DNA of 42,562 nt from a virus. Of this stretch, positions 23,050 through 32,481 are shown one piece after another (positions within the stretch are counted from its first letter, which is position 1; each line of letters begins with the position of its first letter). The stretch is from the IMG/VR virus record IMGVR_UViG_3300006749_000028, positions 1 to 42,562 of that record; one strand, 5' to 3'. The notes beneath the pieces are model-generated. The model was not told the origin of the DNA, searched no databases, and was given only the letters and a program-made list of their open reading frames with translations. The position numbers were made by a program, and so were the translations under genes.

Positions 23050-24221
23050 GTTAGTTGGTAATGTACAAATAAGTTCCTAAAATAATTGCCTTGAAAAGCT
23101 TCTACCCTTCCATGAGGACACACGGCTGATTCATACATAATCATATCTCCAGGCTCCGCATATACTTTATGCCAATAACCTGCGTGGTCTCGTATATCTA
23201 AGGCCCAGTCATCACCAAACTCTTTATGTTGACACCCACATCTTAAATCTTTATCCACTATTATAATTGAAGAAACATGGTGCGTTTCAACTCTGTCTGT
23301 ATGAGTTGTTAAAGTTGCGCCTTTTTTGTATGACCTTATACCATATATAAATGATGGTCTGACATTTCTGTTGGCAAACTCTTTGTGTAGAGGTAAAAGC
23401 TCTTGATGTACCATCGACCTAATAAAAGGAATCTTTTCAAAGTCGAGCATCTCGCTTTCCCCCGTGGGAATAATAGCTTTTATACCCTCCCAATTTTCTG
23501 TAACACCCTTTTCTTTTAGCATGGTGTAACAGTCTTGTATTAACGCCCATGCTGCTGGAGGACACTTAACAACTTTGAATCCCGACTCTGTAAGCTTAGG
23601 GACTTCAGAAGGGTTGGCATATACAGGAGGTTGCTTTTGTTGGTGAAAAGCCTCTATGTCTTTAGAGGGATTCCAATCCCTTTCTCTCCACCAAGAAGTA
23701 ATAATATACTTCTTGCCTTTTGTTATAGGCATGCCCTCGTGCATTGCATTGTCTTGAACTTGACCGTCAACCATGTTCTTCCAGCTCAACGCCATTCCTT
23801 GCTGTGGCTTTACTATTTTGTTTTGATTTACAAAATTTGTACCACCCCCTTCAAAATCATCATTAAGATATATCATCAAGGTTTCGGTTCTGTTGCCTGA
23901 AGCCAAACAATGTTTGTTATATGCAGGCCCTGAAAAAAAGTCTTGATGAGGTCTAAAATACTGCCCCTCTTCGTAAAGCTGTCCTTGTAAGTGTTCACCT
24001 TTAACGATGTCAATACCTAAAAAATCAGCTATTTTTTTTTGAAGTTGCTGTACTTTTTCTTCTGAATGATTAAGATTGCAGGTGCTTGAGGTTCGTGTTT
24101 CAGAGTAGCTGCTTATTTCATCTCCTCCTTCTACAACGGAGGATGGCGCATGATTCTTGTCAATCATGTCAATAAAATAAACACACTCTTCTTTTGTTAA
24201 AAAGTTTAGAGTTTCTTTCAT
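23046..24221 (-). CDS. Tandem 2OG-Fe(II) dioxygenase, prolyl 4-hydroxylase-like
   Basis: A 391-residue protein with two complete 2-oxoglutarate/Fe(II) oxygenase domains. Domain 1 (about 1-180) has H92-x-D94 in FRPHQDF, distal H161 in AMHEG and basic residues K169/K171 for 2OG, and resembles prolyl 4-hydroxylase. Domain 2 (about 215-391) has H307-x-D309 in THTDR, H370 in CPHGR and R382 for 2OG. Each triad looks intact, so both may be active, perhaps on different residues. Neighbours are the Pro-rich fibre gene upstream and a glycosyltransferase overlapping downstream. That context suggests hydroxylation of tail-protein prolines. Substrate is inferred; an amino-acid or glycan substrate is possible. 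Confidence 0.85.
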   Translation of the reverse strand: MKETLNFLTKEECVYFIDMIDKNHAPSSVVEGGDEISSYSETRTSSTCNLNHSEEKVQQLQKKIADFLGIDIVKGEHLQGQLYEEGQYFRPHQDFFSGPAYNKHCLASGNRTETLMIYLNDDFEGGGTNFVNQNKIVKPQQGMALSWKNMVDGQVQDNAMHEGMPITKGKKYIITSWWRERDWNPSKDIEAFHQQKQPPVYANPSEVPKLTESGFKVVKCPPAAWALIQDCYTMLKEKGVTENWEGIKAIIPTGESEMLDFEKIPFIRSMVHQELLPLHKEFANRNVRPSFIYGIRSYKKGATLTTHTDRVETHHVSSIIIVDKDLRCGCQHKEFGDDWALDIRDHAGYWHKVYAEPGDMIMYESAVCPHGRVEAFQGNYFRNLFVHYQLT

Positions 24222-24236
24222 TAGATTAAATTTTTA

Positions 24237-24244
24237 TAAAGATA
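24237..24244 (-). promoter_or_regulatory. Weak -7-like element before the oxygenase gene
   Basis: TATCTTTA on the minus strand, one base off TAnnTTTG, lies 15 bases before the ATG at 24221 in a 35-base gap. No -33 element was seen. Confidence 0.25.
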
Positions 24245-24256
24245 AATATATTTCAG

Positions 24257-25291
24257 TTAGGAAGCTAAACATTCAGCGCAATCAGAGAACCCGTCATCAT
24301 AAGAACTAAAGTTTCCTGTGTAAGATGTATAATTATATACCGTATAACAAACTCCCGCGTATTTAATCGTCATGCCTGGAGAAATATTTCCATCATCTAC
24401 AACTCTTAAATTAGCTCCTCCTCCGCTACAATAAAATAAATCATATGAACCTGTTGGAGCAGGTGGTGTCGGTGTTGGTGCGGTGTATGTTCCATCTATT
24501 TCAGTGGTGAAACTTGGATAATCTGGTGTAGCAGCGTTAACAAGATGAGTAAAGCCTCTTGATGTTCCAGGAGTTCCTCCTATGGTAACGCCAGTTAGCG
24601 ACCCTGTGTTTGCTGAAATGCTAACTGTTGTGTTATAATTGCTATCATACTGAACCGAAGCAGGAGTGGGAGTTACTGCAATTGTTAAAGCTGGGGCAGC
24701 AGGAGCTAAGCTTGAAGAAAGCGTTGCGGCTTGTGATACCCCAATTAAATTAGGGCTTATTACCGCTGTTAACGTTCCTGTAACTGTAGCTGGAGCACCA
24801 GGGAAATATCCTGATGCGGAGGCGGGAGTTACAGAGGCAATAACGTAAGCACTAGGCACAGTAAGGCTAGTTGCAAAGCTATATTGTTGTTGCCCAATAG
24901 TTCCTGAATCTTGTGCGCCATCTGCGGCTCCAGATAAACTATAAATTGATGATGGTGCTGGCGTTCCTCCGCTGGTAATATTAGTCGTCAATGCATAAGT
25001 AACTGTTGAGCTCCCTGGGGTAGGCGGAGTCGGTGGTGTAGGCGTTGGCCCTGGGGTAGGCGGAGTAGGCGGAGTAGGCGGAGTAGGCGGAGTAGGCGGA
25101 GTAGGTGGCACAGGAATAGGCGCAGAGCAAGACTGAGCCGCAAATAAAACTCCAGAAGTTTGCTGACGGACAATTGTCTGGTCAGAATACCATCCATTTG
25201 GAGCGATATTGGTTAAGTTTTGGTCTGTAAAAACCGTAGTTGCGTTTGCAAAACTTGCGCTATCGAAATAAAACGTTGCTTGTGTTGCCAT
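24257..25291 (-). CDS. Tail fibre protein with Pro-Thr-Pro linker and C-terminal Cys module
   Basis: A 344-residue structural protein. Residues 1-56 form a small module ending in a Cys (FYFDSASFANATTVF) that resembles one in the C-terminal part of the nozzle-like protein. A rigid linker of repeated Pro-Pro-Thr spans about 58-93. A beta-rich, Ig/BIG-like region covers about 95-280. The last ~60 residues form a Cys module (FYC, then YAGVCYTV, then CAEC) also found twice at the end of the nozzle-like protein. It lies between the nozzle gene and the oxygenase/glycosyltransferase genes. Likely a tail appendage; the receptor is unknown. Confidence 0.65.
   Translation of the reverse strand: MATQATFYFDSASFANATTVFTDQNLTNIAPNGWYSDQTIVRQQTSGVLFAAQSCSAPIPVPPTPPTPPTPPTPPTPPTPGPTPTPPTPPTPGSSTVTYALTTNITSGGTPAPSSIYSLSGAADGAQDSGTIGQQQYSFATSLTVPSAYVIASVTPASASGYFPGAPATVTGTLTAVISPNLIGVSQAATLSSSLAPAAPALTIAVTPTPASVQYDSNYNTTVSISANTGSLTGVTIGGTPGTSRGFTHLVNAATPDYPSFTTEIDGTYTAPTPTPPAPTGSYDLFYCSGGGANLRVVDDGNISPGMTIKYAGVCYTVYNYTSYTGNFSSYDDGFSDCAECLAS
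25056..25109 (-). repeat. 9-bp tandem repeat coding the Pro-Pro-Thr linker
   Basis: Five perfect copies of GTAGGCGGA (plus-strand reading, 25056-25100) are followed by a degenerate copy. In the fibre gene on the minus strand they encode consecutive Pro-Pro-Thr triplets. Such a short in-frame repeat can change copy number by slippage and so alter linker length. Confidence 0.9.
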
Positions 25292-25294
25292 AAT

Positions 25295-28200
25295 TTAAAG
25301 GTTATTATCTTCGTTACATTGGTCGCAATTCCCATAATATTTTGAAGGGACTACGGTTGCTCCGCCAGTAACTCCAATGTTTTTAGTTACTGTGTAACAG
25401 GCCCCATTATAAAAATATGCTTCTCCTACCGCTAATGTACCCCCTATGTCAATCCTTACGTCTGTAACACTTCCAAGGTTGTTACAGTTGGCTACCTCGT
25501 AATATTTAATGGTATCGTCACATTGAGTACATCCGCCATCAGCATAGTCATCAAACTCTGCCCACTCGCTAAAGCCATTACCTAAAACACTCGGTGCTGG
25601 AGAAAGCACCCTGTAACAGAACCCATTATACCCAATAACCTGGTCAGCGAAGAGTCTACCTGCATTAACCTCTTGAAGAGCTTGTAAGCCAGCGCTGCTT
25701 CCATCGCACAGCTGTAAGTCCCATGCTTCAATATTAGGATTAGGCCCAGGGTTAGTTGAACACACACCTGTGGTGTCGATATTTGAAACTGTTCCTGCAC
25801 TTGTAAATCTAAATATCGCTTGAGATATTCCGCTTCCAGTTGAAGGATTTCTTACTCCAAAATATTTATTCCCTCCATTAAACTCAGTTCCAGCCTGTAA
25901 GCCTGGGGTGGTGTAAAAAACAGTGCTATTTGCAAACACAGCATTTATACTTGCAGCGCTAGAGTATATTAATTGTCCAGTTAAAGGACAAGAAGAAGGG
26001 CTAGTCGGAGACCCCGAAGCCTCTATGTTCCATCCGTAAAAAATTGGTGTTGGTGGTGTGGGAGGTGTTGGTGGTGTAGGAACGGCAGCACATCCTGTAC
26101 ACGCATCATTAGCCGATGTTGTGGACTGACATAATACTCCAGCTGTTGGCTCCCTATAATCCCATATTAAATATAGGTTTTGCCCTGTGGTTGGCATACT
26201 AAATGTAGCAAAGTCTTGAGGAGGGTTAGCTTGTGACAATATTGGAACTGCGTCACTAGCAAGAGCTAAGAGTCTTGTTATGTCCGCACCATTGTTTTGA
26301 AAGAGCGTATCAGTTCTATAATATTTTAATTTATTTGCTGCATTAAAATTGTAATTGTCAAAGCTTTCTTTACGGCTTATAATAGAAACCACCGCGTTAG
26401 AGCCAGGAATTACACCGCCTCCTTCTCTTCCTGAAACCAGTGAGTATTGTGAAACTATAGGATTAGTGGTGCTCGTAGAAAACTCTACTCTTTCAGAGTG
26501 TAAGGGAGAGGTAAAGTTGCCTGAACTCCATCTATATTCGTTGGTTATAAACTTGCCTGCATCAGCATTGCTAGTCACAGCAATGTTATATATGTTTATA
26601 ATTTCTGATTGTGGACACTCAACATCAACTTGAATGGTATCAGAAGTGGGTGAATCAGTGGTAATTGTTATATCTACGGTAGTTGCGGTGACAGAGTTTT
26701 TGTTAAACGTTAGCACCCCGCTTTGATATACTGTTCCCGTAGAGTAAGTTGCGCCATCATAAACAGCGGTGATTACATACCCCGTTCCGCTTAATGCACT
26801 TTCACTAACCTGTTGGTTTGAATTTAGCTCAGTTGTAATAAGGTCACTTGATTCAGAAAGAATATCATCAGTCCCTTCAAAAGGTATTGTATACTTTATT
26901 TCTGTCTGGCCTAAAAATTCAGTGAGCTCTACGCAGTATTTGAAAGCCACATTAGGCTCTAAGGTTATGGATTTATTTATTCCACAGTTTACACACTCAG
27001 CCAATAAAGTGTCAGTAGAAAGAGTTGTTGCTAAAACATACTCATTCATATAAGGGTCATAACCCCCTAGTTTTTCTGTATCAAAAGCTTCTATGAATAA
27101 ATCTCTAAACCAACCCCTCATTCCATATTGAGATACAATCTCCAGCTGTTCATTTTGAGCGCTTGAGCCTATAAGGTTTAACACCACTCCCCTTTTAGCG
27201 TCAGTAAAATATTTGTTCTTGCCCCAAGCAGCAAAACTTTCTGGGTTTTTACTTATACCATACTCTTCTATTCTGGTTATTTGAGTTCCCAACACCTCTG
27301 GCACAGACGTAAGCGCTCCTCCACCAGAAGCATCGCTAAGAAGGTTTTTGCCTGCTAAAACATAAGATATTTTATCTTCTTGTAAAACTAAAACATCTGA
27401 CTTTCTAGAATGTAGCTTTTGAATAGAACCAAAGACTTCTTCTAAACTTTTAAAGTTTGCTAAGCCTAAATTAAATTCATTTAGTTTGTTTACGTTTGTT
27501 TCGTCATTATATACACCACTATAAGTAATGTCAGCTGTTCTGTGAGCTTCTTTGTATTCTTGAGTCGAGGTAGAGGTTGTTCTTTCTCCATAGTTTAATG
27601 TCTTGCCAACTATAGAATCTAAAATCTTGTAACTTTCAACTCCATTTCCAAAAGAATATACATTGGCAAATTCTGTATCTACAATCGCAGAGACAGTGTC
27701 TGTTTGATTTTGAATGTTACCTTGATGGTGTCCATCCTCGTCTATAGGAAAAGATAGATGGTTTTCATACCAAATATTTGGAGCAGCATCTTGAGGAATT
27801 GTTTCAAAAATTACAACTGATTCTGCTCTGTAAACTTGTATTTCTGCTGTTACAGTAGACCTTCTTTTATCTTTAGAAAAAATTCCGCCACACCTAACCG
27901 TTCCAGTTATTAACAAAAATAGCTGGTTGTTCGTTGTGTTTCTATAAAACCTGTAATAATTTGTTTCTACTGCCGTTGAAATGTCTTGAGCCCCAGAAAA
28001 AGAGCTTAAATTAGGAGGGCCTGCTTGTGACAATTCTGCTTCAGCTGTGTTTATAATAGGGCCGCCATTTCCCCCTACTTCTGTAATCGCATCGTTAAAT
28101 ACTGTAGCTACATTATCTCCATAAAACCAAGCTGACATATTATTGTAATCTGCCGAAGCCACCAGGTTTACATCTATCTGGTTTATTCTTCTTTCACAAG

Positions 28201-30589
28201 CACCATTTCCTTTTCCAGGCCCTAATCTTTCTTGTCTTATATTAATGGTAATTCTAGTTCCAGCAGGCACATCATAATCTAGGTATTGACTTGCATTAGC
28301 AGGGTCTACAACGTTCATAGGATAAGCCATAATGGGATAGTCTGGCGCTATGTCTGCCGCTACATACTCTGTCCCTGGGGCTACAATTGAATTGTCTGTT
28401 TTTTTTGTAGAAAAATTACTAGGGTTTAGTTTCATATAAGTCCCAGCAATGGCTTTTACTTCATTACCTCCATCATCTACTAAATCAGGTAAAAAATCTG
28501 AAGCTTGAGCTGTTTTTTCTAAAACAGATGTTTCTACACATCTTAATATTGGCCCTTGGCTGTCTGACTTTACAATAAGCCTGTCTCCCTCTTGTATTTT
28601 ATTTGCACTTTCTCCTTCTAATAAAAACCAAACAAAGTTAGTACCTGTTTGTTTGTAGTATATATTAGAATAAATAGTATCATAAGTGTCTTCAGAGGGC
28701 TTTATTACAAACTTATACCTTGTAGCCCAACTAGGAGCTAATTGCTGTATGGGTATTGTAGCCTGTATTTTATTTTGATTGACTGAGTTTGCACAAGGAA
28801 CTTGTACTGTGTTGCTTGGGCTAACCAAGGCTGTAGATGACCGACCATACTCATCCATGTATACCATGCCGATTTCATACCCTCTATTACTGTGTAAACT
28901 TAAAGTGTTGTTTGTCCCTTGATACTCTCCAGAACTAAAACTAATATTGTAATATTCATAAGCAGTGTTAGAGCCATCAACATACTTCATAGCTATCATA
29001 ACAAGCCCTATGGTGTTATTCGCTGGTTCTGCAATAATTGCAATAGGCTCTCCGTCTGCGGTAATGCCACTAGCTGTTTTTGTGTATGTTCCCAAAGTAG
29101 ATGGAAGGGCACAGTTTAGTTGGTCTGTTAATGTTGTACCATTACAAGCATTAGGAACGGTTTGTATATTTGTAGCTGTTCCTACTTTTTCAATAAAATC
29201 TGTGCTGGTAGCTAAAGCATATACATTAGGAAAAGATTGAGGTAAAATATATTCAAAAATTATTTCTACTTGACCAGTCTCAGCCCCAGGAGTATTGCTT
29301 GAAAAAGCTTCATGCTCTACTCTAAAATCTACTGAAATAACCGCACCTTTTACCAAGTTTATTCCAGATAAATCTAAATATATAACTGGGTTTACAACCG
29401 CTAGAGTTGAATCAATTGTGTATGTATGTGGGCCAGTTGGAGTGTCAATGCTTTCTACGTCTATTACCTCTGAATTTAAATTAGCAATGTATTCTAATTT
29501 AATAGGGTCATTAAACTTGTCTTTTAAGTCGTATCCGTCTTTGTAGTTTCCATACATAAGCCTATTGCCCATAACGGTTTGAGACTGCGCTACTTTAGGA
29601 ACGTTGTCATAAAGCCTTAGTATCTCAGACTCAGGTAAAAGCGTAAATATTTTACTGTCATCAAAAGTAAAAGTATAATTGTTAAAGTCAGCATACCCTA
29701 AATTACTTTTGTTAAAGGTCTCTATTACTTTTATATTAGACGTAGTCGACTCCTTAAATAGTAGCTGAATATCCTGAACTAAAGGCCCACCAGCGTTAAA
29801 TGTTATTATAACAGCGTTCTTGCTGTTTTTCATCCCTTCATTTAAAAAACTATTGAAGCTAAAATTAAAAGTTCCAGGGTCAAACGCATACTTGCTAAAC
29901 TGAGATGTTGCAGAGTATTCTCCATTAGAATACCTGTATCGATAAGCAAATGAAATAAATCGTTCCTCCAAAAAATTGTCTTGTTGTCCAGGCACATTTA
30001 AAAGCCGTATAGTAGGCGCTTCAACTGGAGGTCTTTTTATAACTAAAAGTTCTTCTGCTGTTATTTGGTCTATGTTGTTTACAGGTACATCATAGTTTTT
30101 GTTAATGTTTATAACCCTTGGAGGGTTTAAGTTGTCTGTAAAAAACAACAAGTCCTCTACCAAATTAATTCCCGTTATTAAACTATTAGAACTAAAATTA
30201 AGAGTGGTTTTAGTGTCACTACCATCGTTAATACTTATAACATGATAAGTCAGATTGCTAGTGTGAATATTATAAGAAACTATTAAATCTAGCTTTTGCG
30301 GAAGGCCTAAAGTAAAAGCAGGGTCATGCACAAACCAATATATTCTTTGGTTAGCTCCATCTTCAAAAGCACCAATACACCTTGCTGATAAGCTGGTGTC
30401 TGCTCCAGAATAAGAAAGCTGTGTTAATACAGTATTTCCTTTGGAGTTCTCTACAGAACCTATCTCAGTATCCTCTGTAGAACCCAGTCTTACATTTAGC
30501 GCGTCTATGTATTCGCCATTAGGAAGAAGCCTTTCATCAAGGCTCTTATTCATTCTTCCTTTAATAAAATTTCTCTGAAGGTTTGCCAT
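25295..30589 (-). CDS. Large tail nozzle / stabilisation protein with C-terminal adhesin modules
   Basis: A 1764-residue protein. Its start (ANLQRNFIKGRMNKSLDERL) followed by PNGEYIDALNVRLGS is the conserved opening of podovirus tail nozzle or stabilisation proteins (T7 gp12 / P22 gp10 type). A long beta-rich body follows. The last ~300 residues are add-on modules: a short Pro-Thr linker (PTPPTPPTPPTP, near residue 1505), a fibre-like module, then two tandem Cys modules (YNGFCYRV to CTQC; YNGACYTV to CDQC). It lies 1 base after the ring protein gene and 3 bases before the fibre gene. It should form the distal tail tube and carry receptor-contacting parts. The nozzle assignment rests on the N-terminus and gene order. 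Confidence 0.7.
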   Translation of the reverse strand: MANLQRNFIKGRMNKSLDERLLPNGEYIDALNVRLGSTEDTEIGSVENSKGNTVLTQLSYSGADTSLSARCIGAFEDGANQRIYWFVHDPAFTLGLPQKLDLIVSYNIHTSNLTYHVISINDGSDTKTTLNFSSNSLITGINLVEDLLFFTDNLNPPRVININKNYDVPVNNIDQITAEELLVIKRPPVEAPTIRLLNVPGQQDNFLEERFISFAYRYRYSNGEYSATSQFSKYAFDPGTFNFSFNSFLNEGMKNSKNAVIITFNAGGPLVQDIQLLFKESTTSNIKVIETFNKSNLGYADFNNYTFTFDDSKIFTLLPESEILRLYDNVPKVAQSQTVMGNRLMYGNYKDGYDLKDKFNDPIKLEYIANLNSEVIDVESIDTPTGPHTYTIDSTLAVVNPVIYLDLSGINLVKGAVISVDFRVEHEAFSSNTPGAETGQVEIIFEYILPQSFPNVYALATSTDFIEKVGTATNIQTVPNACNGTTLTDQLNCALPSTLGTYTKTASGITADGEPIAIIAEPANNTIGLVMIAMKYVDGSNTAYEYYNISFSSGEYQGTNNTLSLHSNRGYEIGMVYMDEYGRSSTALVSPSNTVQVPCANSVNQNKIQATIPIQQLAPSWATRYKFVIKPSEDTYDTIYSNIYYKQTGTNFVWFLLEGESANKIQEGDRLIVKSDSQGPILRCVETSVLEKTAQASDFLPDLVDDGGNEVKAIAGTYMKLNPSNFSTKKTDNSIVAPGTEYVAADIAPDYPIMAYPMNVVDPANASQYLDYDVPAGTRITINIRQERLGPGKGNGACERRINQIDVNLVASADYNNMSAWFYGDNVATVFNDAITEVGGNGGPIINTAEAELSQAGPPNLSSFSGAQDISTAVETNYYRFYRNTTNNQLFLLITGTVRCGGIFSKDKRRSTVTAEIQVYRAESVVIFETIPQDAAPNIWYENHLSFPIDEDGHHQGNIQNQTDTVSAIVDTEFANVYSFGNGVESYKILDSIVGKTLNYGERTTSTSTQEYKEAHRTADITYSGVYNDETNVNKLNEFNLGLANFKSLEEVFGSIQKLHSRKSDVLVLQEDKISYVLAGKNLLSDASGGGALTSVPEVLGTQITRIEEYGISKNPESFAAWGKNKYFTDAKRGVVLNLIGSSAQNEQLEIVSQYGMRGWFRDLFIEAFDTEKLGGYDPYMNEYVLATTLSTDTLLAECVNCGINKSITLEPNVAFKYCVELTEFLGQTEIKYTIPFEGTDDILSESSDLITTELNSNQQVSESALSGTGYVITAVYDGATYSTGTVYQSGVLTFNKNSVTATTVDITITTDSPTSDTIQVDVECPQSEIINIYNIAVTSNADAGKFITNEYRWSSGNFTSPLHSERVEFSTSTTNPIVSQYSLVSGREGGGVIPGSNAVVSIISRKESFDNYNFNAANKLKYYRTDTLFQNNGADITRLLALASDAVPILSQANPPQDFATFSMPTTGQNLYLIWDYREPTAGVLCQSTTSANDACTGCAAVPTPPTPPTPPTPIFYGWNIEASGSPTSPSSCPLTGQLIYSSAASINAVFANSTVFYTTPGLQAGTEFNGGNKYFGVRNPSTGSGISQAIFRFTSAGTVSNIDTTGVCSTNPGPNPNIEAWDLQLCDGSSAGLQALQEVNAGRLFADQVIGYNGFCYRVLSPAPSVLGNGFSEWAEFDDYADGGCTQCDDTIKYYEVANCNNLGSVTDVRIDIGGTLAVGEAYFYNGACYTVTKNIGVTGGATVVPSKYYGNCDQCNEDNNL

Positions 30590-30590
30590 T

Positions 30591-31508
30591 CTATTTAATC
30601 CACTTATTCTCTCCTCGCATATCCATTAATAATCTGCCAGGATGAATATTGCTTAATCTAATTTTTGCATTTCTCAATAAAGAAGACTTGTCTTTTCTTG
30701 CTCTATTAATAACATATTCTTGTACGTTAAATTTACTGTTTAATATAGCATACTTTATGTAAGCATATATATATTCTTCAAACAGCTTGTTTACTGAAAC
30801 TTTAGAATCATCTCCGTTTTCCATCCCGTCTGAAATATACTCTAAAACGCAATTTTCATTAAGCATTGTGGAATCAAAATTTATAACACCAGCCTGCTTA
30901 TCTATCCTAAAGGTTGGGTTTATATTTGCTGTTTCGGTATTTAAACCATAACGCGCCCCGATAGTATAATCAGCATACCAGTTTGCTTCAGTGTCTGGGG
31001 GAACTTGTTCATCACTATTCTCTTTGTTCAAGTATATACTTTTTTGTTGGCCATTCAACCTTTCAGTATCTAATGTAGAAGTGTCTGTTACAACAGTGCC
31101 ATCGGAATTAAAAGTGAGAGTTCCACCAGTTCCTTGCAAATAAGATTGAGCAGAGTTAACTTGAATGTTTTCATTGAGTGGTCTAAGCCACCCGTCTTTA
31201 TACAATGATAACCTAATCCAGTTTACATAATCACTAGGCAGGGTAAAAATTAAATTATCATAAACAGTAAGTTCTAAAGCTTTTACTTCTTTAAAAGCAT
31301 CATAGTTTAATTCCTGGATGCCTCTTTTTGCGTGAAACAATATCTTATATCTTTCTTCGTTATTTATCAAAGAGTGGTTTCCTTGATACATAAGCTCAAA
31401 ATTGTTTACAATATCCTCCAAAGAAACATATTGATATGACCCCCAATTAGTGTTTGTGGGAGCTACACCTGCATTATCATAGTATTGGTATTGAGATAAA
31501 TATGCCAT
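30591..31508 (-). CDS. Tail tube / connector ring protein (gp11- or gp4-like)
   Basis: A 305-residue protein conserved in Bacteroidota podoviruses. The N-terminal helical half (YVSLEDIVNNFELMY, then FHAKRGIQELNYDAFK) matches head-completion or tail-tube adaptor proteins that sit under the portal. The middle, PSDYVNWIRLSLY, is a typical beta element. The C-terminus is basic (RKDKSSLLRNAKIRL). Position between another connector candidate and the nozzle gene fits the portal-adaptor-nozzle assembly order. Exact T7 or P22 equivalence is uncertain. Confidence 0.6.
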   Translation of the reverse strand: MAYLSQYQYYDNAGVAPTNTNWGSYQYVSLEDIVNNFELMYQGNHSLINNEERYKILFHAKRGIQELNYDAFKEVKALELTVYDNLIFTLPSDYVNWIRLSLYKDGWLRPLNENIQVNSAQSYLQGTGGTLTFNSDGTVVTDTSTLDTERLNGQQKSIYLNKENSDEQVPPDTEANWYADYTIGARYGLNTETANINPTFRIDKQAGVINFDSTMLNENCVLEYISDGMENGDDSKVSVNKLFEEYIYAYIKYAILNSKFNVQEYVINRARKDKSSLLRNAKIRLSNIHPGRLLMDMRGENKWIK

Positions 31509-31509
31509 C

Positions 31510-32466
31510 TTATTGTTCTTGTGTTTCTTGTTGTTCTAATCCTTGGCCAAACTGAACTGTACTTATTTCTCTTATAGATAAACCAGCGTATTGTAATATT
31601 CTGGCCACTAAATTATTTACATCATCTTCAGGCAATTCAAAATCTTGAAAATCAGATTGTGACTGGTCAAATAATGGCTCTCCTCCCGACAGACTTATGT
31701 AAGTCCATTTAGGGTCTTTAGGATATCTTATGTATTGGGATGCCACCCTGCCTACACTATTTACCGTAGTGGGATACAACGTTAATGAGTTGCCCTCTAA
31801 AGTATATGCTGGAAAAGTTACGTTAGGTGTTGTTAACATAGACTTATTTAGCATAGTTATCTTACTATGAGTGACGGGCTCTGCTTCATTTTTTAAGTCT
31901 GATGGCCTGTATATTGCATATGTAAGAGGAGATGTATTTAATAGCGCTGGAGAGACCTCTAATTGAGTATTGCTTGTTATGTTAGTTACTGTCAAGTTAG
32001 AAACATTAGCTGCGTTAATTATTACCGAGACAATATCTCCTACCGCAACTCCATCTGTTTGAAAAGTACCAGATGAATCTATTAGCGCATTTGCTCCACT
32101 TACTCCAGTGGTAGTGCCTGATGAAATAACTTTACTGTATATTAATATTTTATTTAAAAGATAATAATCTGAGCCAGTAGTGGCAGAAGTGGGTACAGTA
32201 TATATATTAGTGCTTGCGTTAGCTAAAGTTCCTGTTACAGAAAACGTATCTATAACCTCTTCATATCCTTTTTTAATATCAGCATATCCAGTTCCTGAAA
32301 CTCTTGCGTTTTCCTTATTTATTTGACTATTATATGAAATAAAATATTCGTCAAAAATATCTAATTGTGCTTGTTTAGCAAAAAGATTAAAATCAGCTGG
32401 AGATATATACCCGTAATTATTCTTATTCAGTATCGCTAAAACTGTATTTCTAACAGCATTTATCAT
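31510..32466 (-). CDS. Connector/tail structural protein
   Basis: A 318-residue protein. The ATG at 32466 is preferred; a GTG directly before it (32469) is possible. The first ~60 residues are helical (NKNNYGYISPADFNLFAKQA), followed by beta-rich domains at about 80-250. The C-terminal helix ends in a Gln-rich tail. The family is frequent upstream of the ring protein gene in this phage type, so a connector or tail-ring role is inferred. A -7 element lies 15 bases upstream, just after a terminator, so it opens the tail transcription unit. Confidence 0.6.
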   Translation of the reverse strand: MINAVRNTVLAILNKNNYGYISPADFNLFAKQAQLDIFDEYFISYNSQINKENARVSGTGYADIKKGYEEVIDTFSVTGTLANASTNIYTVPTSATTGSDYYLLNKILIYSKVISSGTTTGVSGANALIDSSGTFQTDGVAVGDIVSVIINAANVSNLTVTNITSNTQLEVSPALLNTSPLTYAIYRPSDLKNEAEPVTHSKITMLNKSMLTTPNVTFPAYTLEGNSLTLYPTTVNSVGRVASQYIRYPKDPKWTYISLSGGEPLFDQSQSDFQDFELPEDDVNNLVARILQYAGLSIREISTVQFGQGLEQQETQEQ

Positions 32467-32481
32467 CACTTACTTTTTGTA

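Noticed and set aside
25056-25109. Short tandem repeat as a possible CRISPR array
   Set aside because: Units are 9 bases with no spacers, lie in frame inside a coding region and encode Pro-Pro-Thr; no cas genes are present.
20622-26290. Diversity-generating retroelement acting on the fibre genes
   Set aside because: No reverse transcriptase ORF and no template/variable repeat pair were seen; the repeats are simple linker and module repeats.
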